Part shown: positions 32,650 through 41,458 of the stretch, piece by piece
Numbering within the stretch: position 1 is the first letter of the stretch
Layout of the letters: every line of letters begins with the position of its first letter
Assembly (NCBI RefSeq): GCF_012927245.1
Contig: NZ_JABBGE010000001.1
Location: 587,513-651,512 of the forward strand
Length of the DNA: 64,000 bases
Direction: 5' to 3'
Source: Streptomyces sp. R302
GTDB lineage: Bacteria > Actinomycetota > Actinomycetes > Streptomycetales > Streptomycetaceae
Made by a program: the position numbers and the translations under genes
The notes under the pieces: generated by a model
What the model was told of the DNA's origin: nothing
Database searches by the model: none
What the model saw: only the letters and a program-made list of their open reading frames with translations

Positions 32650-33471
32650 ATGACGTCACACAAGCGCAGGACGGGACGCCGCAGGGTGCTCGTCGGCGGT
32701 CTGGCCGCGTTCGGAGTCACCGGCGCGGCCGTCGTCACGACCGGCCTGCTCGCTCCCGCGGGCGCGGCCCCGGCCGCCGTCCCCGCCTGGCCGACGGCCA
32801 GGGGCGAGAAGCCGGTCGCCGCGACGATCGAGGTCTCCGGCACCTACGACGGCAAGCTGAAGCGCTTCTCCGGCACCGGCGAGCTCGGCTCCGACAGCCA
32901 GGACGAGAGCCAGCGGCCGCTCTTCGTCCTGAAGGACGGCGCCGTCCTCAAGAACGTCGTGCTCGGCACCCCCGCCGCCGACGGCGTGCACTGCCTCGGC
33001 AGCTGCACCCTCCAGAACGTCTGGTGGGAGAACGTCGGCGAGGACGCCGCCACCTTCAAGGGGACCTCGGCCGGCGCCGTCTACTCGGTGTACGGCGGCG
33101 GCGCCAAGGGCGCCTCCGACAAGGTCTTCCAGTTCAACGGCGCCGGCAAGCTCGTCGTGACCAAGTTCCAGGTCTCCGACTTCGGCAAGCTCGTCCGCTC
33201 CTGCGGCAACTGCAAGAAGCAGTACCGGCGCACGATCATCGTCAACGACGTCGACGTCACCGTCCCCGGCAAGTCGCTGGTGGGCGTCAACGCCAACTAC
33301 GGCGACACCGCCTCCCTGCGGAACATCCGCATCCACGGCGACGCCAAGAAGAAGATCAAGCCCTGCACCCGCTTCACCGGCAACAACACCGGCAAGGAGC
33401 CCAAGGAGACCGGCTCCGGCCCCGACGGCACCACCTGCCGCTACACGGCCTCCGACGTCACCTACGACTAG
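32650..33471 (+). CDS. Secreted pectate lyase, PL3 family
   Basis: 273 residues from ATG 32650 (GAGGAAGAGAGCC). Tat-type signal RRTGRRRVLVGGLAAFG ending AGAAPA near 42. The mature part fits the PL3 parallel beta-helix: FVLKDGAVLKNVVLG, DGVHCLGSCTLQNVWWENVG EDAAT and DKVFQFNGAGKLVV, with paired cysteines. PL3 enzymes cleave polygalacturonate by Ca-dependent beta-elimination outside the cell. It implies plant-material use. Confidence 0.9.
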   Translation: MTSHKRRTGRRRVLVGGLAAFGVTGAAVVTTGLLAPAGAAPAAVPAWPTARGEKPVAATIEVSGTYDGKLKRFSGTGELGSDSQDESQRPLFVLKDGAVLKNVVLGTPAADGVHCLGSCTLQNVWWENVGEDAATFKGTSAGAVYSVYGGGAKGASDKVFQFNGAGKLVVTKFQVSDFGKLVRSCGNCKKQYRRTIIVNDVDVTVPGKSLVGVNANYGDTASLRNIRIHGDAKKKIKPCTRFTGNNTGKEPKETGSGPDGTTCRYTASDVTYD

Positions 33472-33490
33472 CAGGGGCCGGACCGCCCGG

Positions 33491-34456
33491 TCACTCCGCC
33501 GTCAGGACCGGATGCAGTTCCGGCCTGGCGGCCCACCACTCCTGATGGAAGGCGTTGTTGGCGACGTTCGCCAGATACGCCCCCGCCGCCGCCTGGTACA
33601 GCAGCTCCGCGTGGCGGGCGGAGACGGCCGCGCGGTTCCAGGCGAGGCGGATGCGGCCGGTGACGGGGTCGCCCTCCAGGGGGCGGAGGACCGTGCCCTC
33701 GGTGGGCGGGGCGGTGGGCTGGCTGAGGGAGATCGCGCGGCCCGAGGCGATCAGGTCGTAGTGGATCTTCCGGTCGGCGACCCGGTGCCGCAGGGACGGG
33801 GTGAAGCCGGCCCGCTCGCAGGCGGCGACCAGCGCCTCGGGGCCGCCGTCGTCGTCCTCGACCAGCGTCATCCAGGACTCGTCCGCCAGCTCGGCCAGGG
33901 CGATCCGTTCCTTCGCCGCCAGCGGATGCCGCGCCGAGAGGCGGACGCAGAAGGGTTCCTTCGCGATCAGCGTCCGGGCCGTCGTGCCCTGCGGCAGCGG
34001 CACCTCGTGGTCGTTGACCTCGCCGTACAGCACCGCGTCGTAGCGGCCCGCGCCCAGCTGCCGGGTGAGCGTCGTCGCCGACTGCTCGACCGTCACCGCG
34101 ATCTCCCGCCCCGCCACGACCTGTTCGAGCCCGACGAGCAGCCGGTCCACCAGGACCAGCAGGATGCAGCCGAGCCGCAGCGGCGTGGACGGGTCGGCGG
34201 CCCGCGCCCCGGCCGCCAGCGCGTCCATCTCGCCCAGCACGAGGCGTGCCTTCGAGAGGACGAACTCGCCCAGCGGCGTGGGCTCCACACCCCGCCGCCC
34301 GCGCAGGAACAGCTCCCCGCCCGCGACCCGCTCGATCCGCCGCAGCTGCGCCGAGAGCGCCGGCTGCGAGATGCCGAGCCGCTGCGCCGCGCGGCCCAGG
34401 CTTCCCGCCTCCGCAATCCGGCAGACGGCTTCCAGATGCCTCAACTCCAGCTGCAT
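33491..34456 (-). CDS. LysR-family regulator divergent from the M4 protease
   Basis: 321 residues from ATG 34456; a longer reading frame to 34546 runs through the operator-like region. LTTR helix-turn-helix GSLGRAAQRLGISQPALSAQLRRIE and a PBP-like effector domain (LYGEVNDHEVPLPQ, WMTLVEDDDGGPEALV). Divergent placement next to a secreted protease recalls snpR/snpA of Streptomyces, so it probably controls that protease. A Gln/Trp-rich C-terminal tail (AFHQEWW) is unusual. Confidence 0.88.
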   Translation of the reverse strand: MQLELRHLEAVCRIAEAGSLGRAAQRLGISQPALSAQLRRIERVAGGELFLRGRRGVEPTPLGEFVLSKARLVLGEMDALAAGARAADPSTPLRLGCILLVLVDRLLVGLEQVVAGREIAVTVEQSATTLTRQLGAGRYDAVLYGEVNDHEVPLPQGTTARTLIAKEPFCVRLSARHPLAAKERIALAELADESWMTLVEDDDGGPEALVAACERAGFTPSLRHRVADRKIHYDLIASGRAISLSQPTAPPTEGTVLRPLEGDPVTGRIRLAWNRAAVSARHAELLYQAAAGAYLANVANNAFHQEWWAARPELHPVLTAE

Positions 34457-34489
34457 TTCAGCAGCGTACGCAGCCCCGCACGGCCGCAC

Positions 34490-34507
34490 CATAACCCCCG
34501 TCTTATG
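34490..34507. promoter_or_regulatory. LysR-type operator CATAA-N8-TTATG
   Basis: Exact 5-bp inverted repeat in an otherwise GC-rich 137-bp divergent region between lysR (start 34456) and the protease gene (start 34594); size fits an LTTR recognition half-site pair. Confidence 0.55.
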
Positions 34508-34593
34508 CCCGATGAGATGTCCCGAACCCGCCATGTCCACGCCCATACTCGGCGCGACGATCCGACCTCCCCCACCCTGAACGGAGCACGACG

Positions 34594-36783
34594 TTGCACC
34601 CCACCAGACTCACGGCGGCCGTGGCCGCCCTGGCCCTCTCCGCGAGCCTCGCGACCGCCCTCGCCGGACCCGCCTCCGCCGCTCCCCAGGCGCAGCCGGT
34701 CCCGCCGGGCCACGGCAGGTCCCTGGCCCTGGCCGCCGCGGACTCCGCCGCCGCCAGCGGCCTCGACGAGCTGCGGCACGGCGCCGACGAGGACCTCGTC
34801 CGGACGTCCGTCACCCCGTGGGCGAACGGCCTCTACTACGCCGCCTACCAGCGGACGTACAAGGGCCTCCCGGTCCACGGCGGCGGCGACGCCGTCGTCC
34901 TCTCCGACTCCTCCGGCAAGGTCCGCGACGTGAGCGGCAGCGCCGCCCCGGCCATCAAGGTCTCCACGAGCGCCAAGGTGACCGCCGAGAAGGCCCTCGC
35001 CACCGCGCGCGGCCAGCTCGCCGCCGTGGAGAGCGCGAGCGCCCCCGAGCTGACCGTCCTCCTCAAGGGCGGCAAGCCCGTCCTCGCCTGGCACACCCTG
35101 GTCGTCGGCACCACCGCCAAGAGCCTCCCGAGCTCGCTCGACACCTACGTCGACGCCCGCACCGGCAAGGTCGCCCAGGCCACCGACAAGGTCCGGCACG
35201 CCGAGGGCCGCGGCTACCACAACGGCAACGTCACCATCGACACCGCCGCCGGCTCCATGACCGACACCAGCCGCGGCGCCTTCAAGTGCGGCGGCCAGAA
35301 CGGCAGTGCGTACACCGGCTCCTCCCCGTGGGGCAACGGCGGCGCCAACGACCTCGTCACCGCCTGCGTCGACATCATGTACGCGGCCCAGCGCGAGTCG
35401 GACATGCTCAAGGAGTGGTTCGGCTACAACGGCATCAACGGCCAGGGCGGCATGGTCCCGGCCCGCGCCGGACTCTCCCAGGTCAACGCGTACTACGACG
35501 GTACGAAGACCACCTACGGGCGCAACCAGAACGGCACCAACCAGCTCACCGGCATCGACGTCGTGGCCCACGAGTACGGCCACGAGATCTTCGACCGGAC
35601 CCCGGGCTCGGCCGGCTCGTCCAACGAGAACGGCGGCCTGAACGAGTCCACCGGCGACATCTTCGGCGCGCTCACCGAGCACTACGCCGACAACCCGAAC
35701 GACACCCCCGACTACACGGTCGGCGAGGAGCTCAACTTCACCGGCAACAACCAGCCGATCCGCAACATGTACAACCCCTCGCTCATCAACAACGACCCCA
35801 ACTGCTACCCGCAGCTGTCCTCCGGCACCGAGGTGCACGCGGCGGCCGGCCCGCAGAACCACTGGTTCTACCTGCTCGCCGAGGGCTCCAACCCGGGCGG
35901 CGGCAAGCCCAACAGCCCGATATGCTCCGGCGGCCCGTCCTCCGTCACCGGCATCGGCATCCAGAAGGCCGGCAAGATCTTCATGGGCGCCCTGCTCCTG
36001 AAGACCTCCTCCTGGAACCACCTCGCGGCCCGCCGCGCCACTCTCACCACCGCCAAGAACACCTACGGCGCCACCGAGTGCAACGCGGTGAAGGCGGCCT
36101 GGAACGCGATCGGCGTCCCCGCCCAGTCCGGCGAGACCGACTGCGGCGGCACCACCACCCCGGACTTCTCGCTCTCCCTGAACCCGTCCTCGGGCTCGGC
36201 CCAGCCGGACACCCAGGTCACCGCGACCGTCGACACCAGCACCACCGGCGGCTCCGCGCAGACCGTCCAGCTCTCCGCGAGCGGCGCCCCGAGCGGCGTC
36301 AGCGTCTCCTTCGACCCGGCCTCGGTGACCTCGGGGAACTCCTCGACGATGACGGTCAAGGTCGCCGCCGGCACCCCGAACGGCACCTACCCGATCACCG
36401 TCACCGGTACGGGCTCCGCCACCCACACCGTCACCTACCAGCTGACGGTCGGCACCACGACCCCGCCGACCGGCTGCGACAACACCGAGTACACGTACCG
36501 GGGCACGCTGGCCTCCGGTCAGGCCGCCGCCCAGCCGGACGGCTCGTACTACTACTCGGCGAGCGCCGGCACCCACGTCGGCTGCCTGCGCGGCCCGGCC
36601 GGCACCGACTTCGACCTCTACCTCCAGAAGTGGAACGGCGCGGGCTGGGCCGACGTCGCCGTCGGCGGCACCGCGAGCGCCGACGAGGACACCAGGTACT
36701 ACGGCACCGCGGGCTACTACCGCTACGTCGTGCACGCCTACAGCGGCTCCGGCGCCTACACGCTGGGCCTGAGCGCCCCGTAA
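34594..36783 (+). CDS. Secreted M4 (thermolysin-like) neutral metalloprotease with C-terminal PPC domain
   Basis: 729 residues from TTG 34594 (CGGAGCACGACG). Signal peptide to about 30, FTP/PepSY-type propeptide (about 40-200: YAAYQRTYKGLPVHGGG), catalytic domain with VVAHEYGHEIF (H326, E327, H330) and zinc ligand Glu in NENGGLNESTGDIFG (about 351), active-site His in HWFYLLAEG region. An Ig-like repeat (LSLNPSSGSAQPDTQV) and a C-terminal PPC domain (about 640-729) follow. Exported endoprotease, processed on secretion, probably LysR-regulated. Confidence 0.95.
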   Translation: MHPTRLTAAVAALALSASLATALAGPASAAPQAQPVPPGHGRSLALAAADSAAASGLDELRHGADEDLVRTSVTPWANGLYYAAYQRTYKGLPVHGGGDAVVLSDSSGKVRDVSGSAAPAIKVSTSAKVTAEKALATARGQLAAVESASAPELTVLLKGGKPVLAWHTLVVGTTAKSLPSSLDTYVDARTGKVAQATDKVRHAEGRGYHNGNVTIDTAAGSMTDTSRGAFKCGGQNGSAYTGSSPWGNGGANDLVTACVDIMYAAQRESDMLKEWFGYNGINGQGGMVPARAGLSQVNAYYDGTKTTYGRNQNGTNQLTGIDVVAHEYGHEIFDRTPGSAGSSNENGGLNESTGDIFGALTEHYADNPNDTPDYTVGEELNFTGNNQPIRNMYNPSLINNDPNCYPQLSSGTEVHAAAGPQNHWFYLLAEGSNPGGGKPNSPICSGGPSSVTGIGIQKAGKIFMGALLLKTSSWNHLAARRATLTTAKNTYGATECNAVKAAWNAIGVPAQSGETDCGGTTTPDFSLSLNPSSGSAQPDTQVTATVDTSTTGGSAQTVQLSASGAPSGVSVSFDPASVTSGNSSTMTVKVAAGTPNGTYPITVTGTGSATHTVTYQLTVGTTTPPTGCDNTEYTYRGTLASGQAAAQPDGSYYYSASAGTHVGCLRGPAGTDFDLYLQKWNGAGWADVAVGGTASADEDTRYYGTAGYYRYVVHAYSGSGAYTLGLSAP

Positions 36784-36896
36784 GGGCAGACGAGCGCCCC
36801 GCAAGGGGGGCATGAGCGCCCGGGGCGGGGTGACCGACCCCCGCCCCCGGGTGGGAGACCGCGCGACGGACCGGGGGTTCCGTCGTACGGCCTCCC

Positions 36897-36932
36897 GGGC
36901 CGGGCCGCCGGAGTCCCACGGCGGCCCGGCCC
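36897..36932. terminator. Bidirectional terminator after the protease
   Basis: GGGCCGGGCCGCCG and CGGCGGCCCGGCCC pair perfectly over 14 bp with an 8-base loop, between the convergent protease and nitrilase-family genes. The rest of 36784-36975 shows no gene. Confidence 0.8.
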
Positions 36933-36975
36933 TTCCCCGTACGCCCGTACACCGGCACGCCGGCACGCCGGCGGG

Positions 36976-37692
36976 TCAGCCCACCCCAGCGAGCACGAAC
37001 CCCGGCCTCTCCGGGCCCGCGTCCGCGAGCCGCCCGCCGTCCGGGCCCCAGATCCCGGCCCGGCCGCCGCCCTCGCCGGCCTCGCTCGGCCCGAGCGCGT
37101 TGCCGAGCGCCACGAAGAGCCCGAAGTCCCGGGCCCGCGCCGGGTAGACGGTCTCGAAGGAGTCGTTCCCGCCCTCCAGCATCGAACTGGCCAGGTACAC
37201 CGAGCAGGTGTCCGCCGCGGCCCGCTCGGCGAGTTCGGGGAACCGGTTGTCGTAGCAGGTGGCGAGCGCGAACCGGAGCCCGTCGAGGGCGAACCGCCCG
37301 TCGGCGGCGCCCGCCGCGAAGGTGTCCGTCTCCGGCCCGGGGAAGAGGTTCCGCTTGTCGTAGCGGGCGAGCGTCGTGCCGTCCGGCCCGATCACCAGCG
37401 TCGTCAGGCCGGGGCGCGAACCCCCGCCGCGCACCGGCCCGTTGACGACCGCGGCCGTCCCGGCGGCCCGGCAGGCGTCCCGGACGGGCCCGAGGCGCGG
37501 GTCGTCCTCGGTCAGGACCAGGGCCGGGTCCTTCCGGATCAGGGCCGGCTCGTATCCGGTGAGCGACAGCTCCGCGAAGACGACGAGCCGGGCCCCGGCG
37601 GCCCCGGCCTCCCGGACGAGACCGGCGATCGTGCGGACGTTGGCCTCGATGTCCCCGGCGACCGGGGCGAACTGCGCGGCGGCGATCTTCAT
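36976..37692 (-). CDS. Carbon-nitrogen hydrolase (nitrilase superfamily)
   Basis: 238 residues from ATG 37692 (MKIAAAQ, the usual family start); an ATG three codons earlier is possible. Catalytic triad visible: E41 in FAELSLTGYE, K113 in YDKRNLFPG, C146 in ATCYDNRFPE. Acts on an amide or nitrile in the cytoplasm; substrate unknown. Nearly the whole upstream sequence is low-complexity repeat. Confidence 0.88.
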   Translation of the reverse strand: MKIAAAQFAPVAGDIEANVRTIAGLVREAGAAGARLVVFAELSLTGYEPALIRKDPALVLTEDDPRLGPVRDACRAAGTAAVVNGPVRGGGSRPGLTTLVIGPDGTTLARYDKRNLFPGPETDTFAAGAADGRFALDGLRFALATCYDNRFPELAERAAADTCSVYLASSMLEGGNDSFETVYPARARDFGLFVALGNALGPSEAGEGGGRAGIWGPDGGRLADAGPERPGFVLAGVG

Positions 37693-37704
37693 ACCGCCCA
37701 TGCT

Positions 37705-38015
37705 CGCAGCCCGCAGCCCGCAGCCCGCAGCCCGCAGCCCGCAGCCCGCAGCTCGCAGCCCCCGACCCCCGGCCCCAGCTCCCGGCCCACAGCCCTCAGC
37801 CCCGGCCCTCGGCCCCGGCCCTCGGCCCACAGCCCCGGCCCCAGCTCCCGGCCCCCGGCCCTCAGCCCCGGCCCCCAGCTCCCGGCCCCTCGGCCCCTCG
37901 GCCCCTCGGCCCACAGCCTCGGCCCCAGCTCCCGGCCCACAGCCCTCAGCCCCGGCCCCCAGCTCCCGGCCCCCGGCCCACAGTCCTCAGCCCCGGCCCC
38001 CGGCTCCCGGCCTCA
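37705..38015. repeat. Low-complexity tandem repeats (CGCAGCC heptamers, then GGCCCCCAGCTCCC-type units)
   Basis: About eight CGCAGCC units open the tract, followed by some 250 bases of irregular GGCCC, CAGCTCC and TCGGCCCC units. It begins 13 bases before the nitrilase-family start codon. No protein-like composition except Gly/Arg-rich shadows. The rest of the 37693-38223 gap holds the tRNA-like relic below. Confidence 0.9.
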
Positions 38016-38090
38016 GGAAAATCCCGGGACCCGTGCGGGCGCCGTGTCCTAGGCTCGCCGGAGCGGTGCCGCGCGCGGTGTCGCAGGGTG

Positions 38091-38211
38091 CGGGCCGTGG
38101 CAGAGCGGGCGATTGCGGAGCCGGGCCGAGGAGGTCCCCGAGGCCCGGGGAGAGGGAGTCGCCGCCGGACCTGGCGGTGGGCTCGCGCGGGTTCGAATCC
38201 CGTCGGCCCCG
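38091..38211 (+). pseudogene. tRNA-like relic (Ser-type D arm and intact T arm, disrupted anticodon arm)
   Basis: CGGGCCG then TGGCAGAGCGGGCGATTGCG gives a good acceptor start and a D arm like tRNA-Ser, and GCGGGTTCGAATCCCGT is a perfect T arm followed by CGGCCCC, which pairs with the 5' end. The 60 or so bases between give no 7-base anticodon loop with a U33, and total length is 121, too long for a class II tRNA. A disrupted tRNA, possibly an old integration site, fits best. TAGGCT at 38050-38055 resembles its -10. Confidence 0.35.
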
Positions 38212-38223
38212 CACCCGTCCCCG

Positions 38224-38796
38224 CTACTCCTCCGCGTCCCCGCGCAGCAGCCGGAGGAAGTCCCGGAAGGCGCCCGGCATGTCGACCGCGGCCGGGTCCA
38301 GGAGCCACTGGTACTGGAGGCCGTCCATCATGGCGGTCAGCAGCGGCGCCGCCCGCTCCGGCGTGAGCCCGCCCGGCAGCCGCTCGCCGAACTCCAGGCG
38401 CAGCACGTCCGCCATGCTCGCGCGGACCTGCGCGTACCGCTCGGTGAAGAACTCCCGCGCCGGATGCCCGTCGGTGACGCTCTCGCCGAGCAGCGCGGAG
38501 AAGGTCTGCACGATCCCCGGCCGCATCGCGTTGTACTCCACCAGCGAGTCGAGCAGGTCGAGCCGCCAGCCCTCGCGGTCCCGGCCGCCGGTGGTGTCCC
38601 AGCGGTCGCGCTCCTGCAGGACGGCGACGAGCAGCGCCTCCTTGGTGGGGAAGTAGTGCAGCAGCCCCTGCTGGGTGAGGCCGACGCGCTCGGCGACCGA
38701 GCCCAGGGTGGCGCCCCGGTAGCCGCGCTCGGCGATCACCTCCAGGGCGGCGCGCAGGATCTCCGCGCGGCGCTCCTCGCTCCTGGTCCGTGCCAT
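38224..38796 (-). CDS. TetR-family repressor divergent from a GH3 beta-glucosidase
   Basis: 190 residues, ATG 38796. N-terminal helix-turn-helix RGATLGSVAERVGLTQQGLLHYFPTKEALL is classical TetR; the C-terminal domain with YQWLLDPAAVDMPGAFRDFL belongs to the TetR_C_6-like group. It is divergent from the glucosidase gene with a palindrome at 38876-38899 between them, so it very likely represses that gene, with a sugar or aglycone as inducer. Confidence 0.88.
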   Translation of the reverse strand: MARTRSEERRAEILRAALEVIAERGYRGATLGSVAERVGLTQQGLLHYFPTKEALLVAVLQERDRWDTTGGRDREGWRLDLLDSLVEYNAMRPGIVQTFSALLGESVTDGHPAREFFTERYAQVRASMADVLRLEFGERLPGGLTPERAAPLLTAMMDGLQYQWLLDPAAVDMPGAFRDFLRLLRGDAEE

Positions 38797-38875
38797 CGCC
38801 GGCTCCCTCTCCGCAGGTCCTGTCCCCAGGACCGTACGCCATCCGCCGGGCGGACATGTAACGAAGAGATCACAT

Positions 38876-38899
38876 CACCTACCGATCTACAGGTAGGTG
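38876..38899. promoter_or_regulatory. TetR operator CACCTACC-N8-GGTAGGTG
   Basis: Perfect 8-bp arms around GATCTACA in the 146-bp divergent region, 44 bases before the glucosidase GTG; the surrounding 38855-38880 is AT-richer and likely holds the promoters. Confidence 0.75.
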
Positions 38900-38942
38900 G
38901 GTCCATGATGTCCGCATCACCACTTCGACGCGGAGGTACGAC

Positions 38943-41396
38943 GTGACGGACGAGACGGACGAGACGGACGTGAACGAGGACGCCGTGCGCGAGGCGGCCG
39001 TCGAGGCCGCGCTCGCCCGGCTCGACCTGGACACCAAGACCCGGCTCCTCGGCGGCCAGGACATGTGGTCGCTGCCCGCGGTCCCGGAGATCGGACTGGC
39101 CTCGCTCGTCATGTCCGACGGCCCCGTCGGCGTCCGCGGCGTCCGCTGGACCGCCGACGACCCGTCCGTCGCCCTGCCGTCCCCGACCGCCCTCGCCGCC
39201 GCCTGGGACCCCGCCCTCGCCCGCCGGGCCGGCCGGCTCCTCGCCCAGGAGGCCCGCCGCAAGGGCGTCCACGTGCTGCTCGCCCCCACCGTCAACCTGC
39301 ACCGCACCCCGCTCGGCGGCCGCCACTTCGAGGCGTACAGCGAGGATCCGTACCTCACCGGCGCCATCGGCACCGGCTACGTCCAGGGCGTCCAGGACGG
39401 CGGCGTCGGCACCACCGTCAAGCACTTCGTCGCCAACGACGCCGAGACCGACCGCTTCACCGTCGACAACCGGATCGCCCCGCGCCCGCTCCGCGAGCTC
39501 TACCTCGCCCCCTTCGAGGCGATCGTCGCCCACGCCCGCCCCTGGGGCGTCATGACCGCCTACAACCAGGTCAACGGCGTGACCATGACCGAACACCGCC
39601 ACCTCGTCAACGAGGTCCTGCGCGGCGAGTGGGGCTTCGACGGCTTCAACGTCTCCGACTGGATGGCCGCCCGCTCCACCACCGGCGACATCACCGGCGG
39701 CCTCGACGTGGCCATGCCCGGCCCCGCCACCGTCTACGGCGAGCACCTCGCCGCCGCCGTCCGGGCCGGCGAGGTCGACGAGTCCGCCGTCGACACCGCC
39801 GTACGCAACGTGCTGCGGCTCGCCGCCCGCGTCGGCGCCCTCGACGGCGCCCCCGCCGCCGTCGCCGAGCCCCCCGCCCCGGTCGACGGCGACGCCCTCG
39901 CCCGCGAGATCGCCCGCCGCGGCTTCGTCCTCGTCCGCAACGAGAACGGCGCGCTCCCGTTGAAGCCCGGCACCGTCGCCCTCTCCGGCGTCGCCGCCCG
40001 CGACGCCCGCGTCCTCGGCGGCGGCTCCGCCCAGGTCTTCCCCGAGCACGTCGTCTCCCCGCTCGACGGCCTCACCGCCGCCCTCCCCGACGGCGCGCTC
40101 ACCTTCAGCGTCGGCGCCGACCCCAGCGACGAACTCGCCCCCGCCGACCAGGGCTTCACCCTCCGCGCGGTCTGCCGCGACGCCGACGGCACCGTCCTCG
40201 GCGAGGGCACCCTCCCCAACGGCCAGGTCCAGTGGATCGGCGACGACCTCCCGGCCGGCGTCACCCACGAGACCCTCGCCTCCATCGAGGTCACCGGCGC
40301 CTTCACCCCGCGCGAGACCGGCGCCCACGCCTTCGGCACCCGCGGCCTCGGCGCCTTCACCCTCACCGTCGACGGACGCGAACTCTTCGACGGCGTCCAG
40401 GAGATGGGTCCCGAGACCGATCCCTTCGAGGCCTTCTTCGGCTCCCCGGTCGAGCGCGGCACCGTCGAACTCACCGCCGGCCGGACCGTCCGGGTCTCCC
40501 TCCGGCACACCCTCGCCAAGGAGTTCGCCGCCCCGCTCCCGGCCGTCATGTTCTCCTTCGTCCACCTCGGTCCCCGCCGGGACCCCGACGAACTGATCGC
40601 CGAAGCCGTCGAGGCCGCCCGCGCCGCCGACGCCGCCGTCGTGGTCGTCGCCACCACCGAACGCGTCGAGTCCGAGGGCTTCGACCGCAAGGACCTCGCC
40701 CTCCCCGGCCGCCAGGACGACCTCGTCCGCGCCGTCGCCGCCGCCAACCCGAACACGGTCGTCGTCGTCAACGCCGGCTCCCCGGTCGAACTCCCGTGGC
40801 GCGACGACGTCGCCGCGATCCTCCTCAGCTGGTTCCCCGGCCAGGAGGGCGGCGACGCCCTCGCCGACGTCCTCACCGGCGCGGAGGAGCCCGGCGGCCG
40901 CCTCCCCACCACCTGGCCCGCCGCCCTCGCCGACGCCCCCGTCACCGAGGTCACCCCCACCGGCGGCGCCCTCGACTACACCGAGGGCCTGTTCATCGGC
41001 TACCGCGCCTGGGACCGGACCGGCGCCGTCCCCGCGTACCCCTTCGGCCACGGCCTCGGCTACACCACCTGGTCGTACGACTCCGTCACCGCGACCCCGG
41101 AGAGCGTCACCGTCCGCCTCACCAACACCGGCGACCGCCCCGGCCGCGAGACCGTCCAGCTCTACCTCGCACCCGTCGCGGACACCGTGGAGCGCCCCGC
41201 CCGCCGGCTCGCCGCCTTCGCCGGCGTCGAGGCCGCGCCCGGCGAGACCGTCGAGACGGTGATCGGACTCCCGCGCCGCGCCTTCGAGATCTGGGACGAG
41301 GAGAAGCACGCCTGGACCCTCGTCCCCGGCCGCTACGAGGTCCACGCCGCCCACTCCCTGGCAGAGCCGCGCCTGACCGCCACCGTGGAGGTGTAG
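38943..41396 (+). CDS. Beta-glucosidase, glycoside hydrolase family 3 with PA14 insert
   Basis: 817 residues from GTG 38943 (CGGAGGTACGAC). GH3 N-domain with GPVGVRG, LLAPTVNLHRTPLGGR, EAYSEDPYLTG, TVKHFVANDAETDR and nucleophile D239 in GFNVSDWMA; a PA14-like insert at about 390-540; GH3 C-domain with acid/base region (ATTERVESEGFDRKDLALPG) and a C-terminal fibronectin-III-like domain. No signal peptide, so it acts inside the cell on imported beta-glucosides. The N-terminus has a short Thr-Asp-Glu repeat from ACGGACGAG units. Controlled by the divergent TetR. Confidence 0.93.
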   Translation: MTDETDETDVNEDAVREAAVEAALARLDLDTKTRLLGGQDMWSLPAVPEIGLASLVMSDGPVGVRGVRWTADDPSVALPSPTALAAAWDPALARRAGRLLAQEARRKGVHVLLAPTVNLHRTPLGGRHFEAYSEDPYLTGAIGTGYVQGVQDGGVGTTVKHFVANDAETDRFTVDNRIAPRPLRELYLAPFEAIVAHARPWGVMTAYNQVNGVTMTEHRHLVNEVLRGEWGFDGFNVSDWMAARSTTGDITGGLDVAMPGPATVYGEHLAAAVRAGEVDESAVDTAVRNVLRLAARVGALDGAPAAVAEPPAPVDGDALAREIARRGFVLVRNENGALPLKPGTVALSGVAARDARVLGGGSAQVFPEHVVSPLDGLTAALPDGALTFSVGADPSDELAPADQGFTLRAVCRDADGTVLGEGTLPNGQVQWIGDDLPAGVTHETLASIEVTGAFTPRETGAHAFGTRGLGAFTLTVDGRELFDGVQEMGPETDPFEAFFGSPVERGTVELTAGRTVRVSLRHTLAKEFAAPLPAVMFSFVHLGPRRDPDELIAEAVEAARAADAAVVVVATTERVESEGFDRKDLALPGRQDDLVRAVAAANPNTVVVVNAGSPVELPWRDDVAAILLSWFPGQEGGDALADVLTGAEEPGGRLPTTWPAALADAPVTEVTPTGGALDYTEGLFIGYRAWDRTGAVPAYPFGHGLGYTTWSYDSVTATPESVTVRLTNTGDRPGRETVQLYLAPVADTVERPARRLAAFAGVEAAPGETVETVIGLPRRAFEIWDEEKHAWTLVPGRYEVHAAHSLAEPRLTATVEV

Positions 41397-41458
41397 GCGC
41401 CCCCGATCGGCCCCGGGACGGTGGACCTGACGCCCGCCGCCCCGGGGCTCCTCCCCGG

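Noticed and set aside
34441..36966. An 841-codon open frame antisense to the M4 protease
   Set aside because: Composition is Gly/Val/Ala/Arg-rich with no domain pattern; it mirrors the GC-biased sense gene whose HEYGH protease motif and signal peptide are clear.
38091..38211. Functional tRNA gene
   Set aside because: No 7-base anticodon loop with U33, excess length, and position 1-72 mismatch.
38736..41354. An 872-codon open frame antisense to the GH3 gene
   Set aside because: Same artefact of high GC3; the sense strand has complete GH3 motifs and an RBS.
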